Shown here one piece after another: positions 33,890-43,168 of a stretch of DNA of 64,000 bases. The notes below the pieces were generated by a model, which ran no database searches, was not told the origin of the DNA, and saw only the letters and a program-made list of their open reading frames with translations. This stretch comes from Nakamurella deserti. GTDB lineage: Bacteria; Actinomycetota; Actinomycetes; Mycobacteriales; Nakamurellaceae. A program made the position numbers and the translations under genes. Where the stretch lies: the NCBI RefSeq assembly GCF_003260015.1, contig NZ_QCXS01000003.1, positions 920,315-984,314 on the forward strand, read 5' to 3'. Positions within the stretch are counted from its first letter, which is position 1, and each line of letters starts with the position of its first letter.

Positions 33890-34876
33890 ATGAATCCCGC
33901 CCGCTCGGTGGCCCTCGCGCTCGGCACCGCCGGCCTGCTCGTCCTGACCGGCTGCGGCAGCACTGACGGCGCTGACGGTGCCGCCGGGTCGACCACTCCG
34001 ACGTCGACGTCCGCCGCGGCCGGCACGGGTCCGTCGGCCACGGCGTCGGCGTCGGAGGACCCGTCGGCGTCGGCTCCGGCCGGTTCGGCGTCGGCTCCGG
34101 CCGGGTCCGGTGGTGGCGCCGCGGCGGGCTGCACGCCGGGAGAGCTGCCCACGCTGTCGCCCGGCACCCTGACCATCGCCACCAGCGAACCCGCCTACGA
34201 GCCGTGGATCGTGGACAACGACCCGACGAACGGGCAGGGCTACGAATCCGCGGTGGCCTACGCCGTCGCCGAGCAGCTCGGGTACGACAAGGCCCAGGTC
34301 ACCTGGACCCGGGTGCCGTTCGAGGCGGTCATCGCGCCGACCCCGAAGGACTTCGACTTCGACCTCAACCAGGTCTCGATCAGCGACGAGCGCCGGGCCG
34401 CGGTGGACTTCTCCTCGGGCTACTACGACGTGGTGCAGGCCGTCGTCACCGTGAAGGGCAGCCCGATCGAGGGCGTCACCACGTTGGCCGGCCTCAAGGA
34501 CGCCCGGCTCGGCGCGATGATCGGCACCACGAGCCTGGACGCGATCTCGGCGTCGATCGCCCCCAGCTCCGAGCCGGCCATCTTCGATTCCAACGACGCG
34601 GGCGTGCAGGCACTGCAGGCCGGCTCGATCGACGGTCTCGTCCTCGACCTGCCCAGCGCGCTCTACGTCGCCAACGCGCAGCTGCCGGACGGCTCCCTCG
34701 TCGGCCAGCTGCCCGCGAGCACCGCCGACACCGAGCAGTTCGGCCTGGTGCTCGACAAGGGCTCGGAGCTCACGGCGTGCGTCACCGCGGCCGTCGACGC
34801 CCTACGCGAGGACGGCACCCTGGACGCGCTGGCCCAGCAGTGGATCGCCGACACCGGCGCTCCCGCACTGTCCTGA
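33890..34876 (+). CDS. polar amino acid ABC transporter, substrate-binding lipoprotein
   Basis: 328 residues from ATG 33890 with CAGGAG upstream. Lipoprotein signal with lipobox LTGC (Cys about 19), a Ser/Ala/Gly/Thr-rich linker (about 20-80), then a type 3 solute-binding domain: LTIATSEPAYEPW, GYESAVAYAVAEQLGY, FDFDLNQVSISDERRAAVDFS (first part FDFDLNQVSISDER) and DGLVLDLPSALYV. It captures an amino acid outside the cell and delivers it to the permease encoded next. First gene of a three-gene operon. Confidence 0.94.
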   Translation: MNPARSVALALGTAGLLVLTGCGSTDGADGAAGSTTPTSTSAAAGTGPSATASASEDPSASAPAGSASAPAGSGGGAAAGCTPGELPTLSPGTLTIATSEPAYEPWIVDNDPTNGQGYESAVAYAVAEQLGYDKAQVTWTRVPFEAVIAPTPKDFDFDLNQVSISDERRAAVDFSSGYYDVVQAVVTVKGSPIEGVTTLAGLKDARLGAMIGTTSLDAISASIAPSSEPAIFDSNDAGVQALQAGSIDGLVLDLPSALYVANAQLPDGSLVGQLPASTADTEQFGLVLDKGSELTACVTAAVDALREDGTLDALAQQWIADTGAPALS

Positions 34877-34881
34877 TCCCG

Positions 34882-35742
34882 ATGTCCGCGCCGGGCGGCT
34901 GGACGCCGTCCGCGGTCGAGCTCGAGCGGCGGGCCTACCGCCGGTCCCGCAGCCGGCGCAGCGTGCTCATCGCGCTGGTGTCGACCGCGGTCGTCGTCGG
35001 CGTGCTGGTCACCGTCGTGGTCAACTCGTCGGGCTGGCCGCGCGTCCGCTCCACGTTCTTCGACCTCGGCTACGGCTGGCAGGTGCTGCCGGACATCCTC
35101 CGGGGGCTCTGGCTCAACGTCCGGTTAATGGTGGCCTGCGGGCTCTGCATCCTCGTCCTCGCCATGGTCGTGGCGCTGGCCAGGACCCTGCGCGGCCCGG
35201 TGTTCTTCCCGGTCCGGATCCTCGCCACCGCCTACGCGGACGTCTTCCGCGGGTTGCCGCTGATCCTGGTGCTGCTGCTGCTCGGGTTCGGGGTGCCCAG
35301 CCTGCGGCTGTCGTTCCTGCCCCGGGACCCGCTGTTCTGGGGTTGCGTCTCGCTGGTGCTGGTCTACGGCGCGTACGTGTCGGAGGTGTTCCGCGCCGGC
35401 ATCGAGTCCATCCATCCGTCACAGCGCGCGGCGTCCCGGTCGCTCGGGCTGTCCCACGCCCAGACGATGCGGTTCGTGGTGGTGCCACAGGCGGTGCGCC
35501 GGGTGCTGCCGCCGCTGCTCAACGACATGGTGGCGCTGCAGAAGGACACCGGCCTGCTGTACGTCCTGGGCGCGGTGGCCTACGACGCCATCCTGAACGC
35601 CAAGATCGAGACGGCCCGGACGTTCAACTACACGCCGTACGTGGTCGCGGGGCTGCTGTTCATCCTGTTGACGATCCCGATGACGCGGTTGACCGACCAT
35701 GTCGCGCGGCGGCAGGGCTGGAACGGGGGTTCGGTTGTCTGA
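34882..35742 (+). CDS. polar amino acid ABC transporter, permease
   Basis: 286 residues from ATG 34882, 5 bases after the previous stop. Five or six membrane segments; the HisM/GlnP-type loop that contacts the ATPase is clear: EVFRAGIESIHPSQ, AASRSLGLSHAQTMRFV and VPQAVRRVLPPLLND (EAA motif). A single permease gene implies a homodimer. The arginine-rich N-terminus (YRRSRSRRS) follows the positive-inside rule. Its 3' end overlaps the ATPase gene by 8 bases. Confidence 0.94.
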   Translation: MSAPGGWTPSAVELERRAYRRSRSRRSVLIALVSTAVVVGVLVTVVVNSSGWPRVRSTFFDLGYGWQVLPDILRGLWLNVRLMVACGLCILVLAMVVALARTLRGPVFFPVRILATAYADVFRGLPLILVLLLLGFGVPSLRLSFLPRDPLFWGCVSLVLVYGAYVSEVFRAGIESIHPSQRAASRSLGLSHAQTMRFVVVPQAVRRVLPPLLNDMVALQKDTGLLYVLGAVAYDAILNAKIETARTFNYTPYVVAGLLFILLTIPMTRLTDHVARRQGWNGGSVV

Positions 35743-36499
35743 GACCGGGTCGTCCGACGCGCTGCTCTCGGTGCGCCACCTGCGCAAGTCCTACGGCGAC
35801 GCGCTGATCCTGGACGACTTCTCCGTCGACGTCGCCGCCCACGAGTGCGTGACCGTGATCGGCGCGTCCGGGTCGGGGAAGTCGACCCTGCTGCGCTGCA
35901 TCAACCTGCTGGAGCCGGTCGACGACGGGCAGATCGTCCTCGACGGCGTCGACATCACCGACCCCCGCATCGATCCCGACCGGTCCCGGGCGTCGATCGG
36001 CATCGTGTTCCAGTCGTTCAACCTGTTCCCCCACATGAGCGTGCTGGACAACGTGACGCTGGCCCCGCGGCGGGTGCACGGGGTCGGCCGGGATGCCGCG
36101 GAGGCGGCGGCGCTGACCCTGCTGGAGCGGGTCGGCCTGCGCGACAAGGCGGCCGCGCGGCCCGACTCGCTGTCCGGTGGTCAGCAGCAACGGGTGGCCA
36201 TCGCCCGGGCGCTGGTCAACCAGCCGAAGCTGATGTTGTTCGACGAGGTCACGTCGGCGCTGGATCCGGAGCTGGTCGGTGAGGTGCTGGCGATGCTCGC
36301 CGACCTCACGACCGAAGGCATGACGATGCTGATCGCCACCCACGAGATGGGCTTCGCCCGGCAGATCAGCGACCGGGTGCTGTTCCTGGCCGGCGGCACC
36401 ATCGCCGAGCAGGGCCCGCCGGCGCAGGTGCTCGGTGATCCCGTCGACCCGCGGACCCAGCAGTTCCTCCGCCGGATCATCGACGCCGGGCGGTTGTAA
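35735..36499 (+). CDS. polar amino acid ABC transporter, ATPase
   Basis: 254 residues from TTG 35735, which has GGGGG five bases upstream; ATG 35699 is the alternative and would lengthen the overlap. Complete ABC motifs: Walker A GASGSGKST (about 49-57), Q-loop VFQSFNLFPHM, signature [15 protein letters not shown], Walker B LMLFDEVTSALD and H-loop ATHEMGF. GlnQ/HisP-type. Powers amino acid import with the two preceding proteins. Confidence 0.95.
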   Translation: MSETGSSDALLSVRHLRKSYGDALILDDFSVDVAAHECVTVIGASGSGKSTLLRCINLLEPVDDGQIVLDGVDITDPRIDPDRSRASIGIVFQSFNLFPHMSVLDNVTLAPRRVHGVGRDAAEAAALTLLERVGLRDKAAARPDSLSGGQQQRVAIARALVNQPKLMLFDEVTSALDPELVGEVLAMLADLTTEGMTMLIATHEMGFARQISDRVLFLAGGTIAEQGPPAQVLGDPVDPRTQQFLRRIIDAGRL

Positions 36500-36605
36500 G
36501 ACCCGCGTGACCCGGGGCGCGCCGCGGCGTCACGTCTGCAGCGGGCCCGACCGGCCCGCGTTCCGTGGTGTCGGCTCGTGTCGACCACTGTCCGACAGGC
36601 CGCCG

Positions 36606-37796
36606 ATGAAGCTCACCGAGCTCGAACCCATGCTCGACCCGCGCCGCCCCCTGCACTTCGACGCCGCGTCCGCGGGCGGCTCCCCGCCGTACGTCGCCGT
36701 ACGTCGCCCGGCCGGTGGGGCGCTGACCGACCTGCGCTCGGTCGACGCGGTGATCGCCCGGCTGGCTGCGCATCCGCCGGTGGCCGATCCGTGGTCGGAG
36801 GTGCCGCCCCCGCGGCCCGGGACGGTCGAGGACCTCGAGCTGCGGGCCGGCTCCGCGGTGGAGCTGTTCACCGGGGCCGCCACCGGACTCGTCGTCGCCC
36901 TCTGGCGGGCCCGGGCGGGCCGGATGGAGGCGCAGCTGCGCTCCCGGGCGGCCGGCACCCGGGCGACCCTGATGACCGGGCGGGCCCTGGCCGAGACGGC
37001 CGGCGTCGCGGACGTCACCCCGCTGCGGGACGCCGCGACCGCCGCGCAGGACGCCTGGTCCGCGCTGGCCACCTTCGACGCGCTGGACCGCGCCTTCGCC
37101 GCCACGGACATCCGGGCCCTCTCGCCGGGGGTCGCGGCCGGGTTCACCCGGACAGCGCCGACCGTGGCCCGGGCCACCGCCGCGTTCCGGCGACGGGCCG
37201 CCCGGAGTGACGGCGTGGTGTGGACCCCGGACGGACTCGTCGCCTGGCACGGCACCCCCGAGGGCTGCCGGCTGTTCCTGGTGCCGGGGCCGGATCTCGC
37301 GGCCTGGATCGCCACGTCCGATGCGACCGCACCCGCGTGGCCCACGACGTTCGTCGGTACCGGCACACCGATCGCCGACGTGCCCGAGCGCTGGCGGGCG
37401 GTGCTGGTGCTGCTGGACCGGTTGGCCGCCCTGGGGACCGTGGCCGCCGGCGATCGGATCGGCGAGGTCGACCGGAACGACCGGAACGACACCGCCGACC
37501 GGGCTGACCGGACTGACGGGGCCGGGAGCGCGGCCCGTGTCCCCGTGACCCGGCTGCTGATGACCGCCGCCGAGGCGCGCCACGGCGTCGAACCCGTCGA
37601 CCTGAGCAACGGCGGGACCCCCGCCCCCGGCTGGCGGCCTTCGCATCACCGGGAGGTCTTCTCCGCGACGCAGGGCCGGCGGGTCCGGGTCTTCGTCGAC
37701 GCCGCCCGCACGCCCGGGCGTACCCCGTTCGGGCCGACCCTCGTCACCGTTCTGCCGAACCGACCCCCTCGTTACGACGGAGTAGCGACGCCGTGA
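36606..37796 (+). CDS. unrecognised 396-residue protein
   Basis: 396 residues from ATG 36606. No signal peptide or membrane segment. The N-terminal two thirds is helical and Ala/Arg-rich; a central segment WTPDGLVAWHGTPEGCRLFLVPG has beta character. Residues about 287-312 are a charged low-complexity repeat (DRNDRND TADRADRTDG). A C-terminal part with RVRVFVDAARTPGRTPFGPT follows. I do not recognise a family. It stands alone between the amino acid transporter operon and the cold-shock gene, and base composition is like its neighbours. Confidence 0.65.
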   Translation: MKLTELEPMLDPRRPLHFDAASAGGSPPYVAVRRPAGGALTDLRSVDAVIARLAAHPPVADPWSEVPPPRPGTVEDLELRAGSAVELFTGAATGLVVALWRARAGRMEAQLRSRAAGTRATLMTGRALAETAGVADVTPLRDAATAAQDAWSALATFDALDRAFAATDIRALSPGVAAGFTRTAPTVARATAAFRRRAARSDGVVWTPDGLVAWHGTPEGCRLFLVPGPDLAAWIATSDATAPAWPTTFVGTGTPIADVPERWRAVLVLLDRLAALGTVAAGDRIGEVDRNDRNDTADRADRTDGAGSAARVPVTRLLMTAAEARHGVEPVDLSNGGTPAPGWRPSHHREVFSATQGRRVRVFVDAARTPGRTPFGPTLVTVLPNRPPRYDGVATP

Positions 37797-37871
37797 CCGG
37801 GCCCCCGCGCAGGTGCCGCGCGGCCGGACGGAGGAAGCTCCGAGAGCCCGGTTGCTGCTGGTCACAAAGGT

Positions 37872-37901
37872 TTGACCTGGCGCGAGGGGTCGTGCTTCAC
37901 T
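37872..37901 (+). promoter_or_regulatory. candidate promoter of the cold-shock gene
   Basis: TTGACC at 37872-37877 is a good -35 box; 18 bases on, TTCACT is a weak -10. This would give a leader of about 195-200 bases before the cold-shock start at 38106, the long 5' UTR usual for csp genes. The 37797-38105 interval holds no gene. The -10 assignment is uncertain. Confidence 0.4.
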
Positions 37902-38105
37902 GGCCTCGGTCTCAGCTCGACACGTGCAACATGGTTCCTCCTCGGGGCCCGGGTCATCCTCCCGGGTCCGGTTCCGGAGTCTGCTCCGGGGCCGTTTCCC
38001 GAGTTTTCTCTCGATCGAAGTATCCAGAGATGTCGGATTCGTGGACAGACCCGGGGGGTCGCACCAGCGCTCCCCCGACGGATACATCGCCTCAGGGAGA
38101 ACGGC

Positions 38106-38309
38106 ATGGCCAACGGAACCGTCAAGTGGTTCAACGCGGAAAAGGGCTACGGCTTCATCACGCCCGACGATTCGGGTGCGGACGTCTTCGTCCACTACTC
38201 CGAGATCCAGACCACCGGGTACCGCTCGCTGGAGGAGAACCAGCGCGTCACCTACACCGTCACGCAGGGCAACAAGGGCCCGCAGGCCACCGCGGTCTCC
38301 GCGATCTGA
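38106..38309 (+). CDS. cspA: cold-shock domain protein
   Basis: 67 residues from ATG 38106 with CAGGGAGAAC upstream. Full single [23 protein letters not shown] with RNP1 (KGYGFI) and RNP2 (VFVHYSEI), ending [13 protein letters not shown]. It binds single-stranded RNA/DNA as a chaperone. The conserved length and motif set are typical of the housekeeping actinobacterial Csp. Followed at once by a strong terminator. Confidence 0.97.
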   Translation: MANGTVKWFNAEKGYGFITPDDSGADVFVHYSEIQTTGYRSLEENQRVTYTVTQGNKGPQATAVSAI

Positions 38310-38325
38310 CCTGACCGACACGCGC

Positions 38326-38359
38326 AGGGGTGGTCCCGTCTCCGGACGGGACCACCCCT
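38326..38359. terminator. perfect 15-bp-stem terminator after the cold-shock gene
   Basis: Arms AGGGGTGGTCCCGTC and GACGGGACCACCCCT pair perfectly around TCCG and are followed by GTCGTCGTCC. It lies between the convergent cold-shock and monooxygenase genes and overlaps neither. Confidence 0.9.
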
Positions 38360-38369
38360 GTCGTCGTCC

Positions 38370-39449
38370 TCAGGCCGACATCCCCGTCGAACCGAGGGCA
38401 TCGGCGGCATCGGCGGCGTCGAGGTACCGCCGGATCACGGCGACCGCCGCCCGGCCGGCCCGGTTCGCACCGACCGTCGAGGCCCTCGGCCCGTAGCCGA
38501 CGAGGTGGATCCGCGGGTCGGCGGCCACGGCGGTGCGGTCCATGACGATCCCGCCGCCGGGTCCCCGCAGGTGCAGCGGACGCAGATGGTCCAGTGCGGC
38601 CCGGAAGCCGGTCGCCCAGAGCACGGTGTCCACGGCGATCGTCGAGCCGTCGGCCCAGGCCGCACCGTCAACGGTGAGCCGGTCGAACATCGGCCGCCGG
38701 TCGAGGAAGCCGGCCGCCTGAGCGTGCCGGATCGCGGGGGTCGACGGCAGGCCGGTGACGGAGACGACCGAGCGCGGCGGGAGACCGACGGCGACCCGGT
38801 CCTCGACGAGCCTGACCGCGGCCCGGCCGAACTCGGCGGTGAACTCGCGGTCGACGAACGCGGGTGGGCGGCGGGTGATCCAGTGCTGGGCGGCGGTGAC
38901 CGGGCCCAGCTCCATCAGCGCCTGGAGGGCGGAGACACCGCCGCCGACCACGAGCATCCGCTGTCCGGCGAAGGCGGCCGGGCCCGGGTAGTCGGCGGTG
39001 TGCAGCTGCCGCCCGGCGAAGTCGCGCATCCCCGGTACGGTCGGCCAGAACGGTCGCGTCCAGGTGCCGGTGGCGTTGATCAGCGCTCGGGCGGCGATGT
39101 CGCCGGTGTCGGTGGACGCGAGCAGCAGGTCGCCGCGGGACGACACCGAACGGACCCGGACCGGCCGCCGCACGTCCAGGTCGAAGGCCCGTTCGTACTC
39201 GGCGAAGTACCGCGGGACGGCGTCGCTGGCCCGTTCCTCGGGGTTCCCGGGCGGGACCGGGAAGTCCGGCAGTTCGCGGATCCCGTTGACGGTGGCCATG
39301 GTCAGCGTCGGCCAGCGGTGCTGCCAGGCGCCCCCGGGTGCTGCGTTCGCGTCCAGCACGACGTGCGGGATGCCCGTCCGGCGCAGGTGGTAGGCCGCGC
39401 TCAGACCGGCCTGACCCGCACCGATGACCAGGACGTCCGTCTGTTCCAC
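38370..39449 (-). CDS. flavin-containing monooxygenase-like FAD/NAD(P) oxidoreductase
   Basis: 359 residues from GTG 39449, chosen because the FAD loop VLVIGAGQAGLSAAYHL begins seven residues later; GTG 39488 is also possible. A second dinucleotide loop VVGGGVSALQAL (about 160-171), an FMO-type hinge ATGTWTRPFWP and a C-terminal VLWATGFRAAL (about 285-295) are present. It resembles CzcO/YpdA-like and FMO-type enzymes, which oxidise soft nucleophiles or reduce disulfides; the substrate is unknown. The region upstream is a decayed oxidase gene on the other strand. Confidence 0.88.
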   Translation of the reverse strand: MEQTDVLVIGAGQAGLSAAYHLRRTGIPHVVLDANAAPGGAWQHRWPTLTMATVNGIRELPDFPVPPGNPEERASDAVPRYFAEYERAFDLDVRRPVRVRSVSSRGDLLLASTDTGDIAARALINATGTWTRPFWPTVPGMRDFAGRQLHTADYPGPAAFAGQRMLVVGGGVSALQALMELGPVTAAQHWITRRPPAFVDREFTAEFGRAAVRLVEDRVAVGLPPRSVVSVTGLPSTPAIRHAQAAGFLDRRPMFDRLTVDGAAWADGSTIAVDTVLWATGFRAALDHLRPLHLRGPGGGIVMDRTAVAADPRIHLVGYGPRASTVGANRAGRAAVAVIRRYLDAADAADALGSTGMSA

Positions 39450-39499
39450 GGCCGGTGCAACGTCCGGTGGTGGCACTTCATGCCGCACGGTGCGGGAAC

Positions 39500-39865
39500 T
39501 CACGCCCCGGCGACGCCCCGCCGGCGCGGCGTTCACCAGCACCGACGAGCTGGAGTCGCTGACGCCGCCGCTGGTGGTGAACTGCACCGGCCTCAGCGCG
39601 AAGGAGCTGTGCGGTGACGAGGAACTGACCCCCCGGGCGGGGCCGGATCCTCCTCCTGCGCCCACGGCCCGAGCGCGGCCACGGGTACATCGACCCGGCG
39701 AACGACCTGTCCGTGTTCCCGCGGAGCGACGGGGGCGTCCTCGGCGGCAGCCACGAGCTCGGGAAGCCGAGCACCGAGCGCGAGCCCGCCATCACGACGG
39801 ATCCTCGACGGCAGGAGACGCATCCTCGGGCGCAGCTGCGGCACCGCGGCCCGACGGCCCGTGGT
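39500..39865 (+). pseudogene. remnant of a D-amino-acid oxidase (FAD oxidoreductase), frameshifted
   Basis: Pieces of one DAAO-like protein appear in successive frames. Frame 1 (39505-39633) reads FTSTDELESLTPPLVVNCTG then LSAKELCGDEELTP. After a run of six C at 39629-39634 the match continues in frame 2 with GRILLLRPRPERGHGYID, NDLSVFPRSDGGVLGGSHE and GKPSTEREPAI (to about 39795). A third frame then gives RILDGRRRILGRS. The order matches the VVNCTGLGAR...VRGQ...PRSDG.VLGGTHE pattern of DAAO. The N-terminal FAD loop and the C-terminal HNYGHGG-type part are absent. At least two frameshifts and both-end truncation show a dead gene. Confidence 0.78.
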
Positions 39866-39981
39866 GACCGCAGGTACGAGCCGCTGATCGGGCTCGCCCG
39901 CGTCGGTGTCGGTGATCCGTGGTCGAATGGACCCAGTGACCCAGGCCACTCCGAGCCACTTCGAGGCGAACCGAGGCAGCC

Positions 39982-41712
39982 ATGACCGTGACCGACACCC
40001 CGACCGGGCTGGGGGCCGAGCAGCGCACCGGCGGCGCCCCCGCGACGACCGGCCAGGGCAACCTGACCACCGACATCGTGGTCGTCGGCGCCGGTCTCGC
40101 CGGGCTGGTGGCCGCCGCCGAGGCCGCCGACGCGGGACGCCGCGTCGTCGTCCTCGACCAGGAGCCGGCCGCCAGCCTCGGTGGGCAGGCCTACTGGTCG
40201 CTCGGCGGGCTGTTCCTGGTCGACAGCCCCGAGCAGCGCCGGCTCGGCATCCGCGACAGCGCCGACCTGGCCCTGTCCGACTGGATGGGCACGGCCGGCT
40301 TCGACCGTCCGGAGGATCACTGGCCGCGGAGGTGGGCCGAGGGGTTCGTCGACTTCGCGGCCGGAGAGATGCGCAGCTGGATCAGGGCGCAGGGCATCGG
40401 ACTGTTCCCGATCGTGCAGTGGGCCGAGCGCGGCGGCTACCAGGGCAGCGCCCACGGCAACTCGGTCCCCCGCTTCCACCTCGCCTGGGGCACCGGCCCG
40501 GGCGTGGTCACACCGATCCTGAAGCGGGTGATGACGCACGTCCGCGACGGCCGGATCCAGTTCCGGTTCCGGCACCGGGTCACCGAGCTGACCGTCGAGT
40601 CGGGCACCGTCACCGGGGTGGCCGGCGAGGTGCTGGCGGCGTCGGCCGTGGCCCGCGGCGAGGCGTCGTCCCGGGAGGTCGACTCCGACTTCACCCTGCG
40701 GGCCCAGGCGGTGATCGTCTGCTCCGGCGGGATCGGCGGCAACTTCGACCTGGTGCGGCGGTTCTGGCCGGCCGACAAGCCGCAACCCGCCGAGCTGCTG
40801 TCCGGGGTGCCCGCGTCCACCGACGGCCTCATGATCGAGGTCGCCGAACGGGCCGGCGGTCACCGCATCAACAGCGACCGGATGTGGCACTACGCGGAGG
40901 GCGTGGTCAACCACGCGCCGATCTGGCCGTCGCACGGCATCCGCATCCTGGCCGGCCCGTCGTCGCTGTGGCTCGACGCGCGCGGCCAACGGCTGCCGTC
41001 GCCGCTGTGGCCCGGATTCGACACCCGTGGCACCGTCGACCACATCCTGTCCACCGGCTTCAGCCACTCGTGGCTGGTGCTCAATCAGCGCACCATCGGG
41101 CCGGAGTTCGCGCTGTCCGGGTCGGAGCAGAACACCGACATGACCGGGAAGTCGGTGCGTGCGCTGCTCAAGAACCGGCTGTCGGACGGGCCGACCGACG
41201 CGGTAAGGCTCTTCCAGGAGCGGGGCGTGGACTTCCTCACCGCCGCGACGCTGCCCGAGCTGGTGGGGAAGATGAACGCGCTGGCCGGCGAGGACCTCAT
41301 CGACCCGGCGGCCGTCACCCGCCTGGTGCAGGGCCGTGACCTGCAGGTCCGCTCCGGATTGGGCAAGGATCCGCAGCTGGCCGCGGTGGTGGCCGCCCGC
41401 CGGTATTTCGGCGACCGGAAGATGCGCACCGTCGAGCCGCACGAGTTCCTCGACCCGGCGGCCGGTCCGCTGGTCGCCGTGCGGGTGCACATCCTGACCC
41501 GCAAGACCCTCGGCGGACTGGAGACCGACCTGTCGTCGCGTGTGCTGCGGATGGGCGGCGAGCCGATCCCCGGCCTGTACGCGGCGGGTGAAGCGGCCGG
41601 TTTCGGCGGCGGCGGCGTGCACGGCTACCGGTCGCTGGAGGGGACGTTCCTCGGCGGGTGCCTGTTCAGCGGACGGTCGGCGGGCCGGGCGGCGGGAGCG
41701 TCGGTGGTCTGA
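39982..41712 (+). CDS. FAD-binding dehydrogenase (fumarate reductase/KSTD-like flavoprotein)
   Basis: 576 residues from ATG 39982. N-terminal FAD loop VVVGAGLAGLVAAAEAADAG (about 33-52), LGGQAYWSLGGLFLVD, an interdomain region with HGNSVPRFHLAWGTGPG, and C-terminal GLYAAGEAAGFGGGGVHGYR with GTFLGGCLFSGRSAG. This is the widespread 550-580 residue actinobacterial FAD-binding dehydrogenase family related to 3-ketosteroid dehydrogenases and fumarate reductase flavoproteins; the substrate is unknown. No steroid catabolic genes are near. Convergent with the next gene with 4 bases between stops. Confidence 0.9.
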   Translation: MTVTDTPTGLGAEQRTGGAPATTGQGNLTTDIVVVGAGLAGLVAAAEAADAGRRVVVLDQEPAASLGGQAYWSLGGLFLVDSPEQRRLGIRDSADLALSDWMGTAGFDRPEDHWPRRWAEGFVDFAAGEMRSWIRAQGIGLFPIVQWAERGGYQGSAHGNSVPRFHLAWGTGPGVVTPILKRVMTHVRDGRIQFRFRHRVTELTVESGTVTGVAGEVLAASAVARGEASSREVDSDFTLRAQAVIVCSGGIGGNFDLVRRFWPADKPQPAELLSGVPASTDGLMIEVAERAGGHRINSDRMWHYAEGVVNHAPIWPSHGIRILAGPSSLWLDARGQRLPSPLWPGFDTRGTVDHILSTGFSHSWLVLNQRTIGPEFALSGSEQNTDMTGKSVRALLKNRLSDGPTDAVRLFQERGVDFLTAATLPELVGKMNALAGEDLIDPAAVTRLVQGRDLQVRSGLGKDPQLAAVVAARRYFGDRKMRTVEPHEFLDPAAGPLVAVRVHILTRKTLGGLETDLSSRVLRMGGEPIPGLYAAGEAAGFGGGGVHGYRSLEGTFLGGCLFSGRSAGRAAGASVV

Positions 41713-41716
41713 GCGG

Positions 41717-42181
41717 TCAGGACGTTCCGGCCAGCAACCGCTCCACCGGCACCGGGTCGGCGAAGCCGAGGACCGCCCACCCCTCGTCGACGACCACACG
41801 GCAGCCGTCCGCCTGGACGGTGAACAACGCGTCCCCGACCGGCGACGGTCCGCCGGCCGGCGGCGCGGTCACCACGGTGAGGAAGTGGTCGAGGCGCTCC
41901 GCCTGGGCGCAGCCGGGCGGCGGCACCGCGGAGCAGAGGGTCAGCGCCACGACATCGGCGGGGTCGGTCACCGCACGCCCGAATTCCACCGGCAGGCCGT
42001 CGCACTCCGCGGGCACGTGGGGGTCGTCGTCCGGGTCGGGGACGACAGGGATCCACGCGACCGGACTCGCGGCTGCCGATGCGACCGAGTGCGATTCGCC
42101 GAACACGGCCCATGCCACCCACGACAACAGGATCACCGCGACGATCGGAGCGGCGAACAGCAGGATCGCGCGAGCACGCAT
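41717..42181 (-). CDS. membrane-anchored protein of unknown function
   Basis: 154 residues from ATG 42181, supported by GGAGAGGAG upstream. One N-terminal membrane helix (about 5-27) follows MRAR; the rest is extracytoplasmic with four Cys (PAECDG, TLCSAVPPPGC, QADGC) that may form two disulfides. No family is recognised. A much longer frame to 43000 is antisense to the LLM oxidoreductase and is rejected. The 192 bases between it and the divergent LLM gene carry both promoters. Confidence 0.75.
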   Translation of the reverse strand: MRARAILLFAAPIVAVILLSWVAWAVFGESHSVASAAASPVAWIPVVPDPDDDPHVPAECDGLPVEFGRAVTDPADVVALTLCSAVPPPGCAQAERLDHFLTVVTAPPAGGPSPVGDALFTVQADGCRVVVDEGWAVLGFADPVPVERLLAGTS

Positions 42182-42373
42182 CACGGGCTCCTCTCCGGAC
42201 GGTCCCTCGACCCTCCCACCCCAGGACGGGCCGGGCCATCCCGGACGTTGCCTCGTCCTGACAACGGGTGTCGCCGCATCCCCACGACCCGGGTGCCCGG
42301 CCCCGCCCGCACGGGCCGGGGGCGCAGGGGGTAGGAATCCGGGGGGAAATCCGCCGATCGAAAGCAGACACCG

Positions 42374-43153
42374 ATGACTCGACCGATCCGCATCGCCGTC
42401 CAGCTGCATCCGCAGCACGCCGACTACAGCCAGCTCCGCGACGCCGTGATGCGCGCCGAGGAGGGCGGCGCCGACGTCGTCATGAACTGGGACCACTTCT
42501 TCCCGCTGTACGGGGATCCGGACGGCAAGCACTTCGAGTGCTGGACCATGCTCGGCGCCTGGGCCGAGCAGACCGAGCGCGTCGAGTTCGGTGCGCTGGT
42601 CACCGGCGGCGGCTACCGCAACCCGGACCTGCTGGCCGACATGGCCCGCACGATCGACCACATCTCCGGCGGCCGCTTCATCCTGGGCATGGGGGCCGGC
42701 TGGTTCGAGAAGGACTACACCGAGTACGGCTACGAGTTCGGCACCGCCGGCTCCCGGCTCAACCTGTTCGCCGAGTACATGGACCGCATCGACGCCCGCC
42801 TGGCGAAGCTGAACCCACAGCCGAACCGGCACATCCCGGTGCTGATCGGCGGGGGTGGTGAGAAGAAGACGCTGCGCCAGGTCGCCGAGCACGGCGACAT
42901 CTGGCACTCGTTCTCCGACCTGGACACCTACCGCCGCAAGGTCGGCATCCTCGAGGGTCACTGCGCCGATGTCGGGCGCGACCCCGCCGAGATCGAGCAC
43001 TCCACCGAGCTCGGCGACCTCGACGAAGCGGCCGTGAACGCCATCGCCGACGCCGGGGTCACCCTGTTCACGATGGGCGTCGGCGGACCCGAGTACGACC
43101 TGGCCAAGCTGCGGCAGTGGACGGCCTGGCGGGACGCGCGCAACGCGGGCTGA
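42374..43153 (+). CDS. LLM class F420-dependent oxidoreductase
   Basis: 259 residues from ATG 42374. Luciferase-like TIM barrel: VVMNWDHFFPLYG (about 35-47), FGALVTGGGYRNPDLLADMA, GGRFILGMGAGWFEKDY and IPVLIGGGGEKKTLR. This sequence type belongs to the F420-dependent group widespread in mycobacteria and relatives. The substrate is not evident. It converges with the GyrI-like gene. Confidence 0.93.
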   Translation: MTRPIRIAVQLHPQHADYSQLRDAVMRAEEGGADVVMNWDHFFPLYGDPDGKHFECWTMLGAWAEQTERVEFGALVTGGGYRNPDLLADMARTIDHISGGRFILGMGAGWFEKDYTEYGYEFGTAGSRLNLFAEYMDRIDARLAKLNPQPNRHIPVLIGGGGEKKTLRQVAEHGDIWHSFSDLDTYRRKVGILEGHCADVGRDPAEIEHSTELGDLDEAAVNAIADAGVTLFTMGVGGPEYDLAKLRQWTAWRDARNAG

Positions 43154-43168
43154 GTCGCCTTCCCTGCG

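Noticed and set aside
39424..39867. Intact 147-residue forward protein
   Set aside because: The frame combines a real oxidase fragment with out-of-frame sequence after the C-run, so it is better described as part of a pseudogene.
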